From WM-3-3 sp041660045 (GTDB taxonomy: Bacteria; Pseudomonadota; Gammaproteobacteria; Methylococcales; Methylomonadaceae), in assembly GCA_041660045.1 (NCBI GenBank), contig JBAZXA010000003.1, positions 317,385-381,384 on the forward strand: a DNA stretch of 64,000 nucleotides. The letters run 5' to 3'. The first letter of the stretch is position 1; each line of letters starts with the position of its first letter. Positions 25,824 through 34,699 of the stretch are shown here, piece after piece. A program made the position numbers and the translations under genes. Below the pieces are notes generated by a model that searched no databases, had not been told where the DNA came from, and saw nothing but the letters and a program-made list of their open reading frames with translations.

Positions 25824-26465
25824 TTAACCAAATCTGCTGGAAATAACATTTTTCAGCGCAATCAACAGGCCTAAGCCTAAAAAAGCCCCGGGCGGTAAAA
25901 TAGCCAGTAATACCCCGTCATAATCGTCCAGAACATTCAATTGCCAGTTTTTGGCGGCTTCGCCAAACATTAAATCGGCATGGGCAAATAAAGTGCCATA
26001 ACCGATAAGTTCGCGCATTCCGCCTAGCAAAACTAAGGCAAGCGTAAACCCTAAGCCCATCGCCAGGCCATCCAACAAGGCTTTATCGACGCTATTTTTT
26101 GAGGCATAAGCTTCAGCCCGGCCTATGATGGCGCAATTGGTAACGATTAACGGGATAAAAATGCCTAGCACTTTATATAAATCATAAAACCAGGCGTTCA
26201 TGACTAATTCAATTGCGGTAACCACGCAGGCTATCACTAATACAAAAATGGGTAGCCGAATTTCAGCGGAAACCCAATGCCTTATGCGCGCTACGATGCC
26301 ATTAGAGCAAACCAAGGTCATAGTGGTGGCAAGGCCTAAACCCAAGCTGTTAATTAGGGTATTGCTAACGGCCAATAACGGGCATAACCCGAGTAAGGCA
26401 ACCACGGCTTGGTTGTTATGCCAAAGGCCATCTTTGATGATTTTGGTATATTCGGCTGGAATCAT
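25824..26465 (-). CDS. rnfE: RnfE, electron transport complex subunit E
   Basis: The 213-residue membrane subunit of the RnfE/NqrD/RsxE family has six TM segments, including the paired LGLCPLLAVSN and IPLIVTNCAIIGRAEA motifs. These hold the Cys residues that bind the intramembrane [2Fe-2S] cluster shared with RnfA. It is the last gene of rnfABCDGE, 7 bp after rnfG. The Rnf complex couples electron transfer between ferredoxin and NAD to an ion gradient; in diazotrophs it supplies low-potential electrons. Confidence 0.95.
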   Translation of the reverse strand: MIPAEYTKIIKDGLWHNNQAVVALLGLCPLLAVSNTLINSLGLGLATTMTLVCSNGIVARIRHWVSAEIRLPIFVLVIACVVTAIELVMNAWFYDLYKVLGIFIPLIVTNCAIIGRAEAYASKNSVDKALLDGLAMGLGFTLALVLLGGMRELIGYGTLFAHADLMFGEAAKNWQLNVLDDYDGVLLAILPPGAFLGLGLLIALKNVISSRFG

Positions 26466-26472
26466 AAAGTTA

Positions 26473-27093
26473 TTATGGCGTGTCGTATAAAATCAGGGAC
26501 TTGTTTTCGGCAAAATAGTGTAAGCTATTTTTGACCGCTTTAACGACGGCCCGCGGGGTAATGGTGGCGCCGGTAAACTGGTCAAAATCACCACCATCAC
26601 GTTTTACGGCCCATTGTTTTTCTGCTGGCTGGCCTAAGGATTTGCCGTTAAAACTTAAAATCCAATGGGAGCGGCTAGCTTCTATATCATCGCCTAAGCC
26701 TGGGGTTTCCTTATGCGCTACTACGCGCACGCCGGCTAGCTGACCATCGGCTAAAATAGCGATAAGCAATTTGATATTGCCGTTGTAGCCATCGGGCGCC
26801 GTGGCGGCAATGACGGTGGCGACTATCTTGCCGTCGATTCTGGCACGGTATAGAGTGACTGCATCCGAGGTCCCTAAGCGGATATCGTTAACCTGCATAA
26901 TGTCTTCAGTCGGGTCGTTATCATATTCGGTGTCAGCAAGCACAGTCTTTAGGCTAAGCAATAATTCCTTATGCTGGTTTTGGCTAATGCGGTGGTCGGT
27001 GGCGTAAAAAAATAAGCTCACTAAACCAATGCCTATAAGTGCAAATAAACCTAGCATACGGGCTGCTAAAAGCGGTTGTGGCAATACCGTCAT
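26473..27093 (-). CDS. rnfG: RnfG, FMN-binding electron transport complex subunit G
   Basis: The 206-residue subunit has one N-terminal TM helix (about 8-29) and a periplasmic FMN-binding domain ending in FDQFTGATITPRAVV, where the second Thr of TGAT carries covalent FMN. The ATG at 27093 overlaps the rnfD stop (ATGA) and gives the usual length. An open frame extends to 27384 but lies inside rnfD and lacks family similarity, so it was not used. Confidence 0.93.
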   Translation of the reverse strand: MTVLPQPLLAARMLGLFALIGIGLVSLFFYATDHRISQNQHKELLLSLKTVLADTEYDNDPTEDIMQVNDIRLGTSDAVTLYRARIDGKIVATVIAATAPDGYNGNIKLLIAILADGQLAGVRVVAHKETPGLGDDIEASRSHWILSFNGKSLGQPAEKQWAVKRDGGDFDQFTGATITPRAVVKAVKNSLHYFAENKSLILYDTP

Positions 27094-28121
27094 GGGCGTA
27101 TTCCAAACACGCGTGGACGCGTGAAATAATCGATGGCGGGTACAGTTAAATTGGCTAATAAAACAGCAAAAGCGACACCGTCGGGATAGCCGCCCCAAAC
27201 GCGGATAATGTATAACAGCAAGCCAATTAATATGCCAAAGACGATACGGCCTTGGTTGGAGGTGGCGGCTGTTACCGGGTCGGTGGCAATAAAAAAGGCG
27301 CCCAATAGGCTGCCGCCAGCGAAGACATGAAATAGCGGTGATGCAAAATGTTTGCTGTCGAACAAATAAAACAAACCTGAGCATAGCGCTAAACTGGCTA
27401 AAAAGCTAAGCGGAATATGCCAGCTGATCACGTTATCCCGTAGCAGTTTAATACCACCCAACAGATAAGCTAAAGCCACCCATTCCCAGCCTTTGCCAGC
27501 TATTAAGCCAAAGCCAGTTCCCGTAGTAATTTGGCCGATATTCTGCTGTAAGCCTAGTTGGGTTTTTATAGTGTCTAGTGGCGTTGCCATGGTGATACCA
27601 TCAAAGCTGACGTTTGCAGGCAGTTGCCCAGAAAAGATTAGGTTAAAGGTATCTGCAATACTCAATGGCACGGCGTTAATGCTACCCGGTGCTAGCCAGC
27701 CAGTCATGTGTTTTGGGAATGAAATCAGCAAAAAAACATAACCTGCCATAGCGGGGTTAAATAAGTTGTAGCCTAAGCCGCCGTAGAGTTGTTTGGCGAT
27801 GACTATTGCAAATAAAGTGCCGAGCACGGCAAGCCACCAGGGCGCGATGGCGGGTAAGCACAGGGCTAATAAGACCGCGCTAAGGACTGCGCTTAAATCA
27901 GTTAAGGCAGGTGTAACGGCGCGGCCTCTTATTAACAGTATCAGACTTTCTGCAGCCAGCGCGGTGAAGATGGCCAAGACTATATTGATGAATACACCAA
28001 CGCCAAAAAACCAAGCCATTACCAAAATACCGGGCAATAGCGCCTGTAGGACTTGCCACATAACACGGCTAACGCTATTTTGTAAGGGAAGATGTGGGGC
28101 TGCAGCGGTTTCAAATTGCAC
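27090..28121 (-). CDS. rnfD: RnfD, electron transport complex subunit D
   Basis: The 343-residue membrane protein of the NqrB/RnfD family has about ten TM helices. The ITMATPLDTIKT segment near residue 180 corresponds to the region that carries the covalent FMN threonine. It overlaps rnfC by one base and rnfG by 4 bases, so the operon is tightly coupled. Length matches the family (about 350). Confidence 0.94.
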   Translation of the reverse strand: MQFETAAAPHLPLQNSVSRVMWQVLQALLPGILVMAWFFGVGVFINIVLAIFTALAAESLILLIRGRAVTPALTDLSAVLSAVLLALCLPAIAPWWLAVLGTLFAIVIAKQLYGGLGYNLFNPAMAGYVFLLISFPKHMTGWLAPGSINAVPLSIADTFNLIFSGQLPANVSFDGITMATPLDTIKTQLGLQQNIGQITTGTGFGLIAGKGWEWVALAYLLGGIKLLRDNVISWHIPLSFLASLALCSGLFYLFDSKHFASPLFHVFAGGSLLGAFFIATDPVTAATSNQGRIVFGILIGLLLYIIRVWGGYPDGVAFAVLLANLTVPAIDYFTRPRVFGIRP

Positions 28122-29605
28122 TAAATATCACCTTCTTTTAGGCTAGTTTTAGCCTGCATTTTTTCTAGGGTTGCTTTTTTCTTTTTGGCGCGTTCGGCTT
28201 TTTCAAGATCTTCTTTTTGTTTGCGTAAACTGCGGACATCATGCCGATATTTGGCCTTTTCGGTTTTAGTGGCGTCTTGCACTTTCGCCATTAATTTACC
28301 TTTGGCAAACCTAAAGTATTGCACTAATGGGATATGGCTAGGGCAAACCATGTTACAGCAGCCACATTCTATGCAGTCAAACAAATTAAATGTTTTACAG
28401 TTTTCAACTTGATCTGAGCGGCTATGCCAATACAGTTGCTGCGGCAATAATTGTACGGGGCAAACATTGGCGCATTCGCCGCAGCGGATGCAGGGCAGTA
28501 CTGGGGCATCTGACTGGATTTCACTGGCGCTGGTCACCAAAATACAGTTGCTGGCTTTAACAACCGCAATATCATCATGCGCTAAGGCAAATCCCATCAT
28601 AGGCCCGCCCATAATTAGGCGCTGGGCTTGTGCGCTATATCCGCCACATTGCTGGACTAGGTCTTTAATGGGTGTGCCGATACGCACGCGTAAATTTTGT
28701 GGCGATTTAATGCCTAGTCCCGTGACAGTTATAATGCGTTCAGTTAATGCTTTACCATTGACGATAGCCTCAAAAACTGCGGCGGCAGTTCCGGCATTTT
28801 GGCAAACTATGCCAACATCTGCAGGAATGCCCCCGCTAGGGGTTTCTTTACCCGTTAGCACTTTAATCAGCTGGCGTTCACCGCCGGTTGGGTAAACAGT
28901 AGGCACCGCAATAATCTCTATGCGTAAATCGCCGATTTCAGTTTGCGCCAATTGTAGTGCGGCCAATGCTTGTGGCATGGTGTCTTCCACCGCTATCAGG
29001 CAACGCCAGATGCCTAAGGCATGCATTAGGATTTGGGCACCGACGATGATTTGCGCAGGCGTGGAGCGGATTAAACTGTCATCACAGGTGATATACGGTT
29101 CACATTCCGCACCATTAATAATGAGGGTATCAATTTGTTGTGGCATTTTCGGCGCTAGTTTAACGGCAGTAGGAAACGCTGCGCCGCCTAAACCAACAAT
29201 ACCAGCATTACGGATTAAGTGGCGTACGCTTTCTGGGGTTAGGCTACGAAAATCCCCACATGTCTCCACGGCTAGCGCGTCGTCTTTGCCATCAGACTGG
29301 AGTACGAGGCACTCACCAGCTAAGCCAGAGGGATGCGGCACCAGCCGGTTTTCAATACTTTTAATAATGCCGGAGGTACTGGCATGTATCGGGGTGGCAA
29401 AGCCATGCCCGCTATCGGCTAGACATTGGCCTCGCAACACGCGTTCGCCTACCTTAACAAGAGGGGTAGCCTGTATGCCTGGCCGCAGTTGTAAGGGGTA
29501 CACTAATTCTGCTGGTATTTCAGCAGCGCGCAAAGGTGTGTGGGTGGAAAGTTCTTTGTGTTCATTCAGATGTAAACCGCCGTTAAAGCGCCAAAGATTA
29601 GCCAT
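28121..29605 (-). CDS. rnfC: RnfC, electron transport complex subunit C
   Basis: The 494-residue peripheral subunit binds NADH/FMN and two [4Fe-4S] clusters. A glycine-rich N-terminal region carries GLGGAAFPTAVKL (about 140) and NGAECEPYIT. Two ferredoxin motifs lie near the C-terminus (CIRCGECANVCP and CIECGCCNMVCP). It ends in a Lys/Glu/Ala-rich helical tail, which is short compared with some enterobacterial RsxC proteins. The start overlaps the rnfB end by 8 nt. Confidence 0.95.
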   Translation of the reverse strand: MANLWRFNGGLHLNEHKELSTHTPLRAAEIPAELVYPLQLRPGIQATPLVKVGERVLRGQCLADSGHGFATPIHASTSGIIKSIENRLVPHPSGLAGECLVLQSDGKDDALAVETCGDFRSLTPESVRHLIRNAGIVGLGGAAFPTAVKLAPKMPQQIDTLIINGAECEPYITCDDSLIRSTPAQIIVGAQILMHALGIWRCLIAVEDTMPQALAALQLAQTEIGDLRIEIIAVPTVYPTGGERQLIKVLTGKETPSGGIPADVGIVCQNAGTAAAVFEAIVNGKALTERIITVTGLGIKSPQNLRVRIGTPIKDLVQQCGGYSAQAQRLIMGGPMMGFALAHDDIAVVKASNCILVTSASEIQSDAPVLPCIRCGECANVCPVQLLPQQLYWHSRSDQVENCKTFNLFDCIECGCCNMVCPSHIPLVQYFRFAKGKLMAKVQDATKTEKAKYRHDVRSLRKQKEDLEKAERAKKKKATLEKMQAKTSLKEGDI

Positions 29606-30128
29606 GGCCTTGCTCCGGCTCTGGCATACGCCAGTTATCTAGGCTTTGGGCGATAGGTTGCATAATAATACAATCCACAGGGCAGGGTTCAAGACAAAGT
29701 TCACAACCGGTGCATTCAGCGCTGATCACGGTATGGGCATGCTTGGCCGAGCCTAAAATGGCGTCTACCGGACAGGCTTGTATGCATTTGACACAACCTA
29801 TGCAGTCTTTTTCGATAATAATAGCAACACTTTTAGGCTTAGGTTGGCCGAAGGCTTCGTTTAAGGGTTTGGCTTCTACCCCCAGTAAATCCGCCAAAGC
29901 GATAACACCATCTTGGCCACCAGGTGGGCATTGGTTAATATCAGCCTCACCCGCAGCGATAGCGGTAGCATACGGCCGGCAGCCGGGGAAACCACATTGG
30001 CCGCATTGGGTTTGTGGCAAGACCGCGTTGATTTCTTCAACTATCGGATTGCCTTCAACTTTAAAACGTAACGCGGAATAGCCTAAAATTAGGCCAAAAA
30101 CAGCAAATAATAAACAAATAATTAGCAT
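29598..30128 (-). CDS. rnfB: RnfB, electron transport complex subunit B
   Basis: The 176-residue iron-sulfur subunit has an N-terminal TM helix (about 1-20). A four-Cys domain follows (LPQTQCGQCGFPGCRPYA, with the fourth Cys in NQCPPGG). Two ferredoxin clusters come next (CIGCVKCIQACP and CTGCELCLEPCP). It receives electrons from ferredoxin and feeds the complex. The start overlaps the rnfA stop by one base. Confidence 0.95.
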   Translation of the reverse strand: MLIICLLFAVFGLILGYSALRFKVEGNPIVEEINAVLPQTQCGQCGFPGCRPYATAIAAGEADINQCPPGGQDGVIALADLLGVEAKPLNEAFGQPKPKSVAIIIEKDCIGCVKCIQACPVDAILGSAKHAHTVISAECTGCELCLEPCPVDCIIMQPIAQSLDNWRMPEPEQGHG

Positions 30129-30709
30129 TAACCTTTCACCAAACCACTAAATCCCATGAAAGCCATAGACATTAGTCCTGCAGTCACTAAGGCAATAGCA
30201 CTGCCTTTAAAAGGTGTTGGGACATCGGCGGCATCTAAGCGTTCACGCAAACTGGCAAATAATGTGAGTACCAAAGAAAAGCCAACAGCAGCGCCAAAAC
30301 CATATAAGGAAGATGCCATAAAATCATGTTGCGCTTGCACGTTTAATAAGGCTACCCCTAACACGGCGCAGTTGGTGGTAATCAACGGCAAAAAAATCCC
30401 CAGTACCCGATACAATAAGGGGCTGGTTTTATGGACAACCAGTTCGGTGAATTGCACAACAAAGGCAATCACCACAATAAAAGAAATTGTGCGCAAATAG
30501 GCTAAACCTAAAGGCACTAAGAGGTAATGGTTAACCAGATAGCTACACACTGACGATAGGGTCAGCACGAACACGGTGGCCAAGCCCATGCCCATGGCGG
30601 TTTCTAATTTCCGCGAAACGCCCATAAAAGGGCATAGGCCTAAAAACTTGACGAGTACAAAATTGTTAACCAAAATCGTACTGATCAGGATAATAAGATA
30701 GTCTTTCAT
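30128..30709 (-). CDS. rnfA: RnfA, electron transport complex subunit A
   Basis: The 193-residue, six-TM subunit is paralogous to RnfE, with the mirrored motifs KFLGLCPFMGVS and LITTNCAVLGVAL that carry the intramembrane iron-sulfur ligands. It is the first gene of the operon and lies 69 bp after metG on the same strand, so a promoter could be in that short gap or transcription may run on from metG. Confidence 0.95.
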   Translation of the reverse strand: MKDYLIILISTILVNNFVLVKFLGLCPFMGVSRKLETAMGMGLATVFVLTLSSVCSYLVNHYLLVPLGLAYLRTISFIVVIAFVVQFTELVVHKTSPLLYRVLGIFLPLITTNCAVLGVALLNVQAQHDFMASSLYGFGAAVGFSLVLTLFASLRERLDAADVPTPFKGSAIALVTAGLMSMAFMGFSGLVKG

Positions 30710-30778
30710 TAATTGTGCAAAAACCTTACGCTAATGTATGGTAGCCCTAAAGCCTAATGGCTACGGTATCCGGTTGCT

Positions 30779-32806
30779 TTATTTAACGCGCATGCCAGCT
30801 GCGGCACCTTGATCCGGACTTAACAGCCACAAATCCTTACCGCCTGGGCCGGCTGCTAAAACCATGCCTTCAGAGACGCCAAAGCGCATTTTTCGAGGTG
30901 CCAAATTGGCGACCACTAAGGTATAGCGGCCTTCTAAATCTTCTGGCGCGTAAGCTGATTTTATACCGGCAAAAATCGTGCGTGTGTTATCGCCAATATC
31001 CACGGTTAACTGTAAAAGCTTTTCCGCGCCTTCTACATGTGCCGCATTTAGAATTTTGGCAATGCGTAAATCTAATTTGGCAAAGTCTTCAATTGAAATA
31101 GTTTCCGCGATTGGTTCACACGTGGTTTTTTGGGCCGTAGGCGTAGGGCTTATTTTTTCTAGATTGTCTTTAGACGCATCAACAATAGCAGAAATTTTAT
31201 CCGCTTCAACCCGCGTCATCAGGGCTTTAAATTCATTAATTTGATGTCCGCACAAAGGCTGCATGGCAGTGGATGGCCAAACTTGCGGCGCAATATTTAA
31301 AAAGCTTTCTGCTTGGGTCGCCAAGGTGGGCAGCACAGGTTTTAAATAGGCGGCTAATACCATAAATAAATTGATCCCCATAGAGCAAATGGCCTGTAGT
31401 TCGGCATCTTTGCCTTCTTCCTTGGCTATTAACCAGGGTTTTTTATCATCGATATATTGGTTGGCCTTATCGGCTAGTGCCATAATTTCGCGCATGGCTT
31501 TGCCGTATTCCCGCGTCTCATAAAAATCGGCAATTTGTGTATTGGCTGCTAAAAAGCTTTGGAACAACTCGGTTTCTGGGCATAGGCTTGCCAGCATGGC
31601 GGCAAAACGCTTATGGATAAAACCGCTGCAACGGCTGGCAATATTAACTACCTTACCTACTAAATCAGAATTGACGCGCTGGCTAAAATCATCAAAATTA
31701 AGGTCGATATCATCTACACCTGCGCTTAGTTTAGCGGCAAAATAATAGCGTAAATATTCCGGATTGAGATGATCCAGATAAGTCCTTGCGGTAATAAACG
31801 TGCCTCTGGACTTGGACATTTTTTCGCCGTTAACGGTTAAAAAGCCGTGGGCAAAAATAGCATTTGGCGTTCTAAAATTTGCGCCATGCAGCATCGCGGG
31901 CCAAAACAAAGCATGGAAATAAATAATATCTTTGCCAATAAAATGATAGAGTTCGGCCTCGCTACCAGGCTGCCAATAGGCGTCAAAATCTATATTTTGT
32001 TGGTCACACAGGTTTTTAAAGCTGGCCATATAGCCTATCGGCGCATCCAGCCAAACATAAAAATATTTGCCTGGTGCATCCGGAATTTCAAAGCCAAAAT
32101 AAGGCGCATCACGGGAAATATCCCATTGTTGTAAGCCACTTTCCAGCCATTCCGCTAATTTATTGGCGACTTCAGGCTGCAAATGCCCAGCCTTGGTCCA
32201 GGCTTGTAACATGTCAGAAAAATCGGTGAGCTTAAAAAAATAATGTTCGGAATCTTTTTCTATGGGTTTCTCACCGGATACCGCAGAAACCGCATTTTTT
32301 AGTTCGGTGGGCGAATAAGTGGCGCCACAGGCCTCGCAGCTATCGCCATATTGGTCTTTAGCACCGCATTTAGGGCATTCACCTTTAATAAAGCGATCCG
32401 GTAAAAACATGTGTTTAACGGGGTCGTAGGCTTGCGTTATGGTGCGTGTTGTAATATGGCCGGCATCCCGCAAGCGCTTATAAATCAATGATGAAAGGCT
32501 TTTGTTTTCTGCTGAATGGGTGCTGTAATAATTGTCAAAAGCAATACCGAATGCCGTAAAATCCGCTAAATGCTCTTGGCCTACCTGGGCAATCAACTGC
32601 TCTGGGGTAATGCCTTCACGGTCAGCCTTAAGCATAATTGGAGTGCCATGGGTGTCATCCGCGCACACGTAGTAGCACAGGTGGCCGCGCTGTTTTTGAA
32701 AGCGTACCCAAATGTCAGTTTGAATATATTCGACCAAATGGCCTAAGTGAATAGAGCCATTGGCATAAGGCAAGGCGCTAGTGACTAAAATTTTTCTATT
32801 CAGCAT
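30779..32806 (-). CDS. metG: MetG, methionyl-tRNA synthetase
   Basis: The 675-residue class I synthetase charges tRNA-Met. The HIGH-type motif is in YANGSIHLGHL (about 14-24). A zinc-binding insert carries CPKCG and CEACG. The KMSKS motif is in GEKMSKSRGTF (about 332). A C-terminal EMAP-II-like tRNA-binding/dimerisation domain starts at about 575 (FAKLDLRIAKI). Length matches E. coli MetG (677). In E. coli and Pseudomonas metG is divergent from mrp; here two nif-related genes stand between them. Confidence 0.97.
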   Translation of the reverse strand: MLNRKILVTSALPYANGSIHLGHLVEYIQTDIWVRFQKQRGHLCYYVCADDTHGTPIMLKADREGITPEQLIAQVGQEHLADFTAFGIAFDNYYSTHSAENKSLSSLIYKRLRDAGHITTRTITQAYDPVKHMFLPDRFIKGECPKCGAKDQYGDSCEACGATYSPTELKNAVSAVSGEKPIEKDSEHYFFKLTDFSDMLQAWTKAGHLQPEVANKLAEWLESGLQQWDISRDAPYFGFEIPDAPGKYFYVWLDAPIGYMASFKNLCDQQNIDFDAYWQPGSEAELYHFIGKDIIYFHALFWPAMLHGANFRTPNAIFAHGFLTVNGEKMSKSRGTFITARTYLDHLNPEYLRYYFAAKLSAGVDDIDLNFDDFSQRVNSDLVGKVVNIASRCSGFIHKRFAAMLASLCPETELFQSFLAANTQIADFYETREYGKAMREIMALADKANQYIDDKKPWLIAKEEGKDAELQAICSMGINLFMVLAAYLKPVLPTLATQAESFLNIAPQVWPSTAMQPLCGHQINEFKALMTRVEADKISAIVDASKDNLEKISPTPTAQKTTCEPIAETISIEDFAKLDLRIAKILNAAHVEGAEKLLQLTVDIGDNTRTIFAGIKSAYAPEDLEGRYTLVVANLAPRKMRFGVSEGMVLAAGPGGKDLWLLSPDQGAAAGMRVK

Positions 32807-33107
32807 ATGGATGACTAAAAGCTAAGATAAATTTAACCTTCTATTATTGCATAGAATAATGCGTTTTGTATTAATTAAAGCGTAAGTAGCTAGTATTCGG
32901 TTAACAAGCGGGGATAGTGCTAAGTCTACCAATTCTGTCGTAATTGTCGGAATACAGCCAATTTGCAAATCGGCAATGGCTAGCTAATGCGTCCTAAATG
33001 TTTAATATTAAATGTGAAAAAATTTATACTTGCCATGGAGCAAATTTTGCATGTTTTTTAGATACTGTAATTAACACGCGTCCAGCAATCATGAGCACAG
33101 GTAATTT
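32807..33107. other. 301-bp divergent intergenic region, metG / nif-type flavodoxin
   Basis: This gap holds promoters for both sides. The only element I can support is the sigma-54-like site at 33036-33051. No NifA upstream site (TGT-N10-ACA) of canonical spacing was found. Confidence 0.5.
33036..33051 (+). promoter_or_regulatory. Candidate sigma-54 promoter (TGGAGC-N5-TTGCA)
   Basis: The invariant GG and GC dinucleotides have the required 10-base separation, and the -12 half is a perfect TTGCA; the -24 half departs from TGGCAC at two positions. It lies about 57 bases before the flavodoxin start codon, as expected for a nitrogen-fixation-type gene. Confidence 0.45.
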
Positions 33108-33662
33108 ATGAGCAAAATTGGCATTTTTTTCGGAACTGATACCGGAAGCACACGGCTGGTGGCTAAAAAGATTTTCAGCTTACTGGGTGAAGGCGTGGCT
33201 GAAAAGCCCAAAAATATTAACCGTACTAGCGTGGCAGAACTTTTACAATATGATGCCTTAATCTTAGGTACGCCCAGTTATGGGATTGGTGATTTACCTG
33301 GTAAGTCAGTTGGCTGCACAGAAACAAATTGGGAAGAATTTGTGCCTAATTTGGTAGGTGTTGATCTTTCAGGTAAGCGTATTGCGCTTTATGGCATGGG
33401 CAATCAAGAACGTTATGCCGATCGCTTTGCCAGTTCAATGATCCATCTCCATCGGATTTTTAGTGGCTATGGCGCTGATATGATCGGCCAATGGAGCACT
33501 GATGGCTATCAATTTGAAAACTCGCAAGCTGTGGTTGATAACCAGTTTGTCGGCTTAGCGCTAGACCAACGCACCCAACCGCACCTTACTGATGACCGTC
33601 TAAAAGCGTGGTTAGAGCAAGTTACGCCGCAATTATTAGCAATTACCCAAGCAGCGGCCTAA
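33108..33662 (+). CDS. nifF: NifF-like long-chain flavodoxin
   Basis: The 184-residue long-chain flavodoxin has the FMN phosphate loop FFGTDTGSTRLVA (about 7-19), isoalloxazine loops LGTPSYGIGDLPG (about 60) and YGMGNQERYADRF (about 98), and the long-chain insertion with GQWSTDGYQFENSQA. It strongly resembles NifF electron donors to nitrogenase. The neighbour 3 bp downstream is an FeS-LRV protein known from nif regions, and a sigma-54-like promoter lies upstream. A housekeeping flavodoxin (FldA) is the alternative. Confidence 0.8.
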   Translation: MSKIGIFFGTDTGSTRLVAKKIFSLLGEGVAEKPKNINRTSVAELLQYDALILGTPSYGIGDLPGKSVGCTETNWEEFVPNLVGVDLSGKRIALYGMGNQERYADRFASSMIHLHRIFSGYGADMIGQWSTDGYQFENSQAVVDNQFVGLALDQRTQPHLTDDRLKAWLEQVTPQLLAITQAAA

Positions 33663-33665
33663 ACC

Positions 33666-34433
33666 ATGAATTCTGAGCCGGAAGAAGAAGACCTCACCCC
33701 GCTAGCGGATTGCTCGCTTTGCGGTTTTCAGGAAACCTTGTTGGTTGAAGGCCGTTGCAAACGGGGCGATTGTTGTGTTGTTGCAGAAAGTGGCCGACAA
33801 ATCGACCGGTTTTTTCGTGCTAACCCAAGCCTTGCCCCTAATTATGCAGCCGATGCGTTTTGGGAACGGCGGGCCATTGCCGCGCGTTATCTGCCTACCA
33901 GCCAATTAGAAGCCATGCTTAACGATCCTGACGAAGTGGTCAGGCGCGTCTTGGCTTACCGGTTGCCTATCGATATGTTGGAGCGTCTTAGCAATGATAC
34001 GGACCGTGAAGTGCGGATCACCGTGGCTGACCGCTTACCGGTGGAAAAGCTAGAAATTATGGCAAATGACCCGGATTATCTGGTACGCACCTACGTGGCC
34101 AAACGCTTGCCTAAAGGCCGTTTATTCCGTCTCGTTGCCGATCCTGATAACCAGGTGCGGCGCACAGTAGTTGAGCGTATCCCTTCAGTTAGTTTAGGTT
34201 TGATGGTTAACGATAATGAAGTGACCATACGCCGGATAGTGGCGGAACGCATGGATCCTGAAGATTTGGTGCTGATTAGTAAGGATAGTGATTGGACGGT
34301 CCGTTATGAGGTGGCTACCCGGGCGCCACTCGACTTGCTGCAGACTATGCTGGATGATCCCGAAGAGGATGTGCGCGAGCTAGCCCGGCAGCGTTTTGAA
34401 AGTTTGTCGCAAGCAATTGAATCCAACGAGTAA
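33666..34433 (+). CDS. 4Fe-4S-binding leucine-rich-variant (LRV) repeat protein
   Basis: The 255-residue protein starts with a Cys cluster (CSLCGF, then CKRGDCC, about residues 16-38) that binds [4Fe-4S]. About seven LRV repeats of 24 residues follow (pattern LxxLxNDxDxxVRxxVAxRLP). The same architecture is known from the Azotobacter vinelandii LRV protein encoded near nif genes. The partner is unknown; pairing with a NifF-type flavodoxin suggests a role in nitrogenase electron supply or maturation. Confidence 0.87.
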   Translation: MNSEPEEEDLTPLADCSLCGFQETLLVEGRCKRGDCCVVAESGRQIDRFFRANPSLAPNYAADAFWERRAIAARYLPTSQLEAMLNDPDEVVRRVLAYRLPIDMLERLSNDTDREVRITVADRLPVEKLEIMANDPDYLVRTYVAKRLPKGRLFRLVADPDNQVRRTVVERIPSVSLGLMVNDNEVTIRRIVAERMDPEDLVLISKDSDWTVRYEVATRAPLDLLQTMLDDPEEDVRELARQRFESLSQAIESNE

Positions 34434-34699
34434 GTCAAGAACCCAGTGAGCCGCCTGTTTTAGCTTAGCTGCCATGGCCTGGCCTCACGGCTGTTGCGGG
34501 CTGTATGTGGCCGATCAGATTGCAGGACTCATTCCGCAGCTGCGGTTTGGTGCATTCAGCGTGTCTATAGGCATTACATTAAACACTGTATTTAGTTTTT
34601 AAAGGTAAGTGTAAATGCAAAATTGACGTGTAGAATGATGCTGACAGCCAAGTTGCAAACCAGAACAAACCTTTGCCAATGTTAAAAATGGAGCCAAGA
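34434..34699. other. Intergenic region before mrp
   Basis: This 266-bp gap carries no gene. It contains a perfect 12-base palindrome CCGCAGCTGCGG near 34534 that could end the nifF-LRV transcript, and the ribosome binding site GGAG at 34690-34693 for mrp. Confidence 0.4.

Noticed and set aside
26473..27384. Long N-terminal extension of rnfG
   Set aside because: The extra 97 codons overlap rnfD in another frame and lack family similarity; the ATG at 27093 gives the normal protein.
32880..33035. NifA upstream activator site TGT-N10-ACA
   Set aside because: The TGT and ACA triplets present have wrong spacing (6 or 15).
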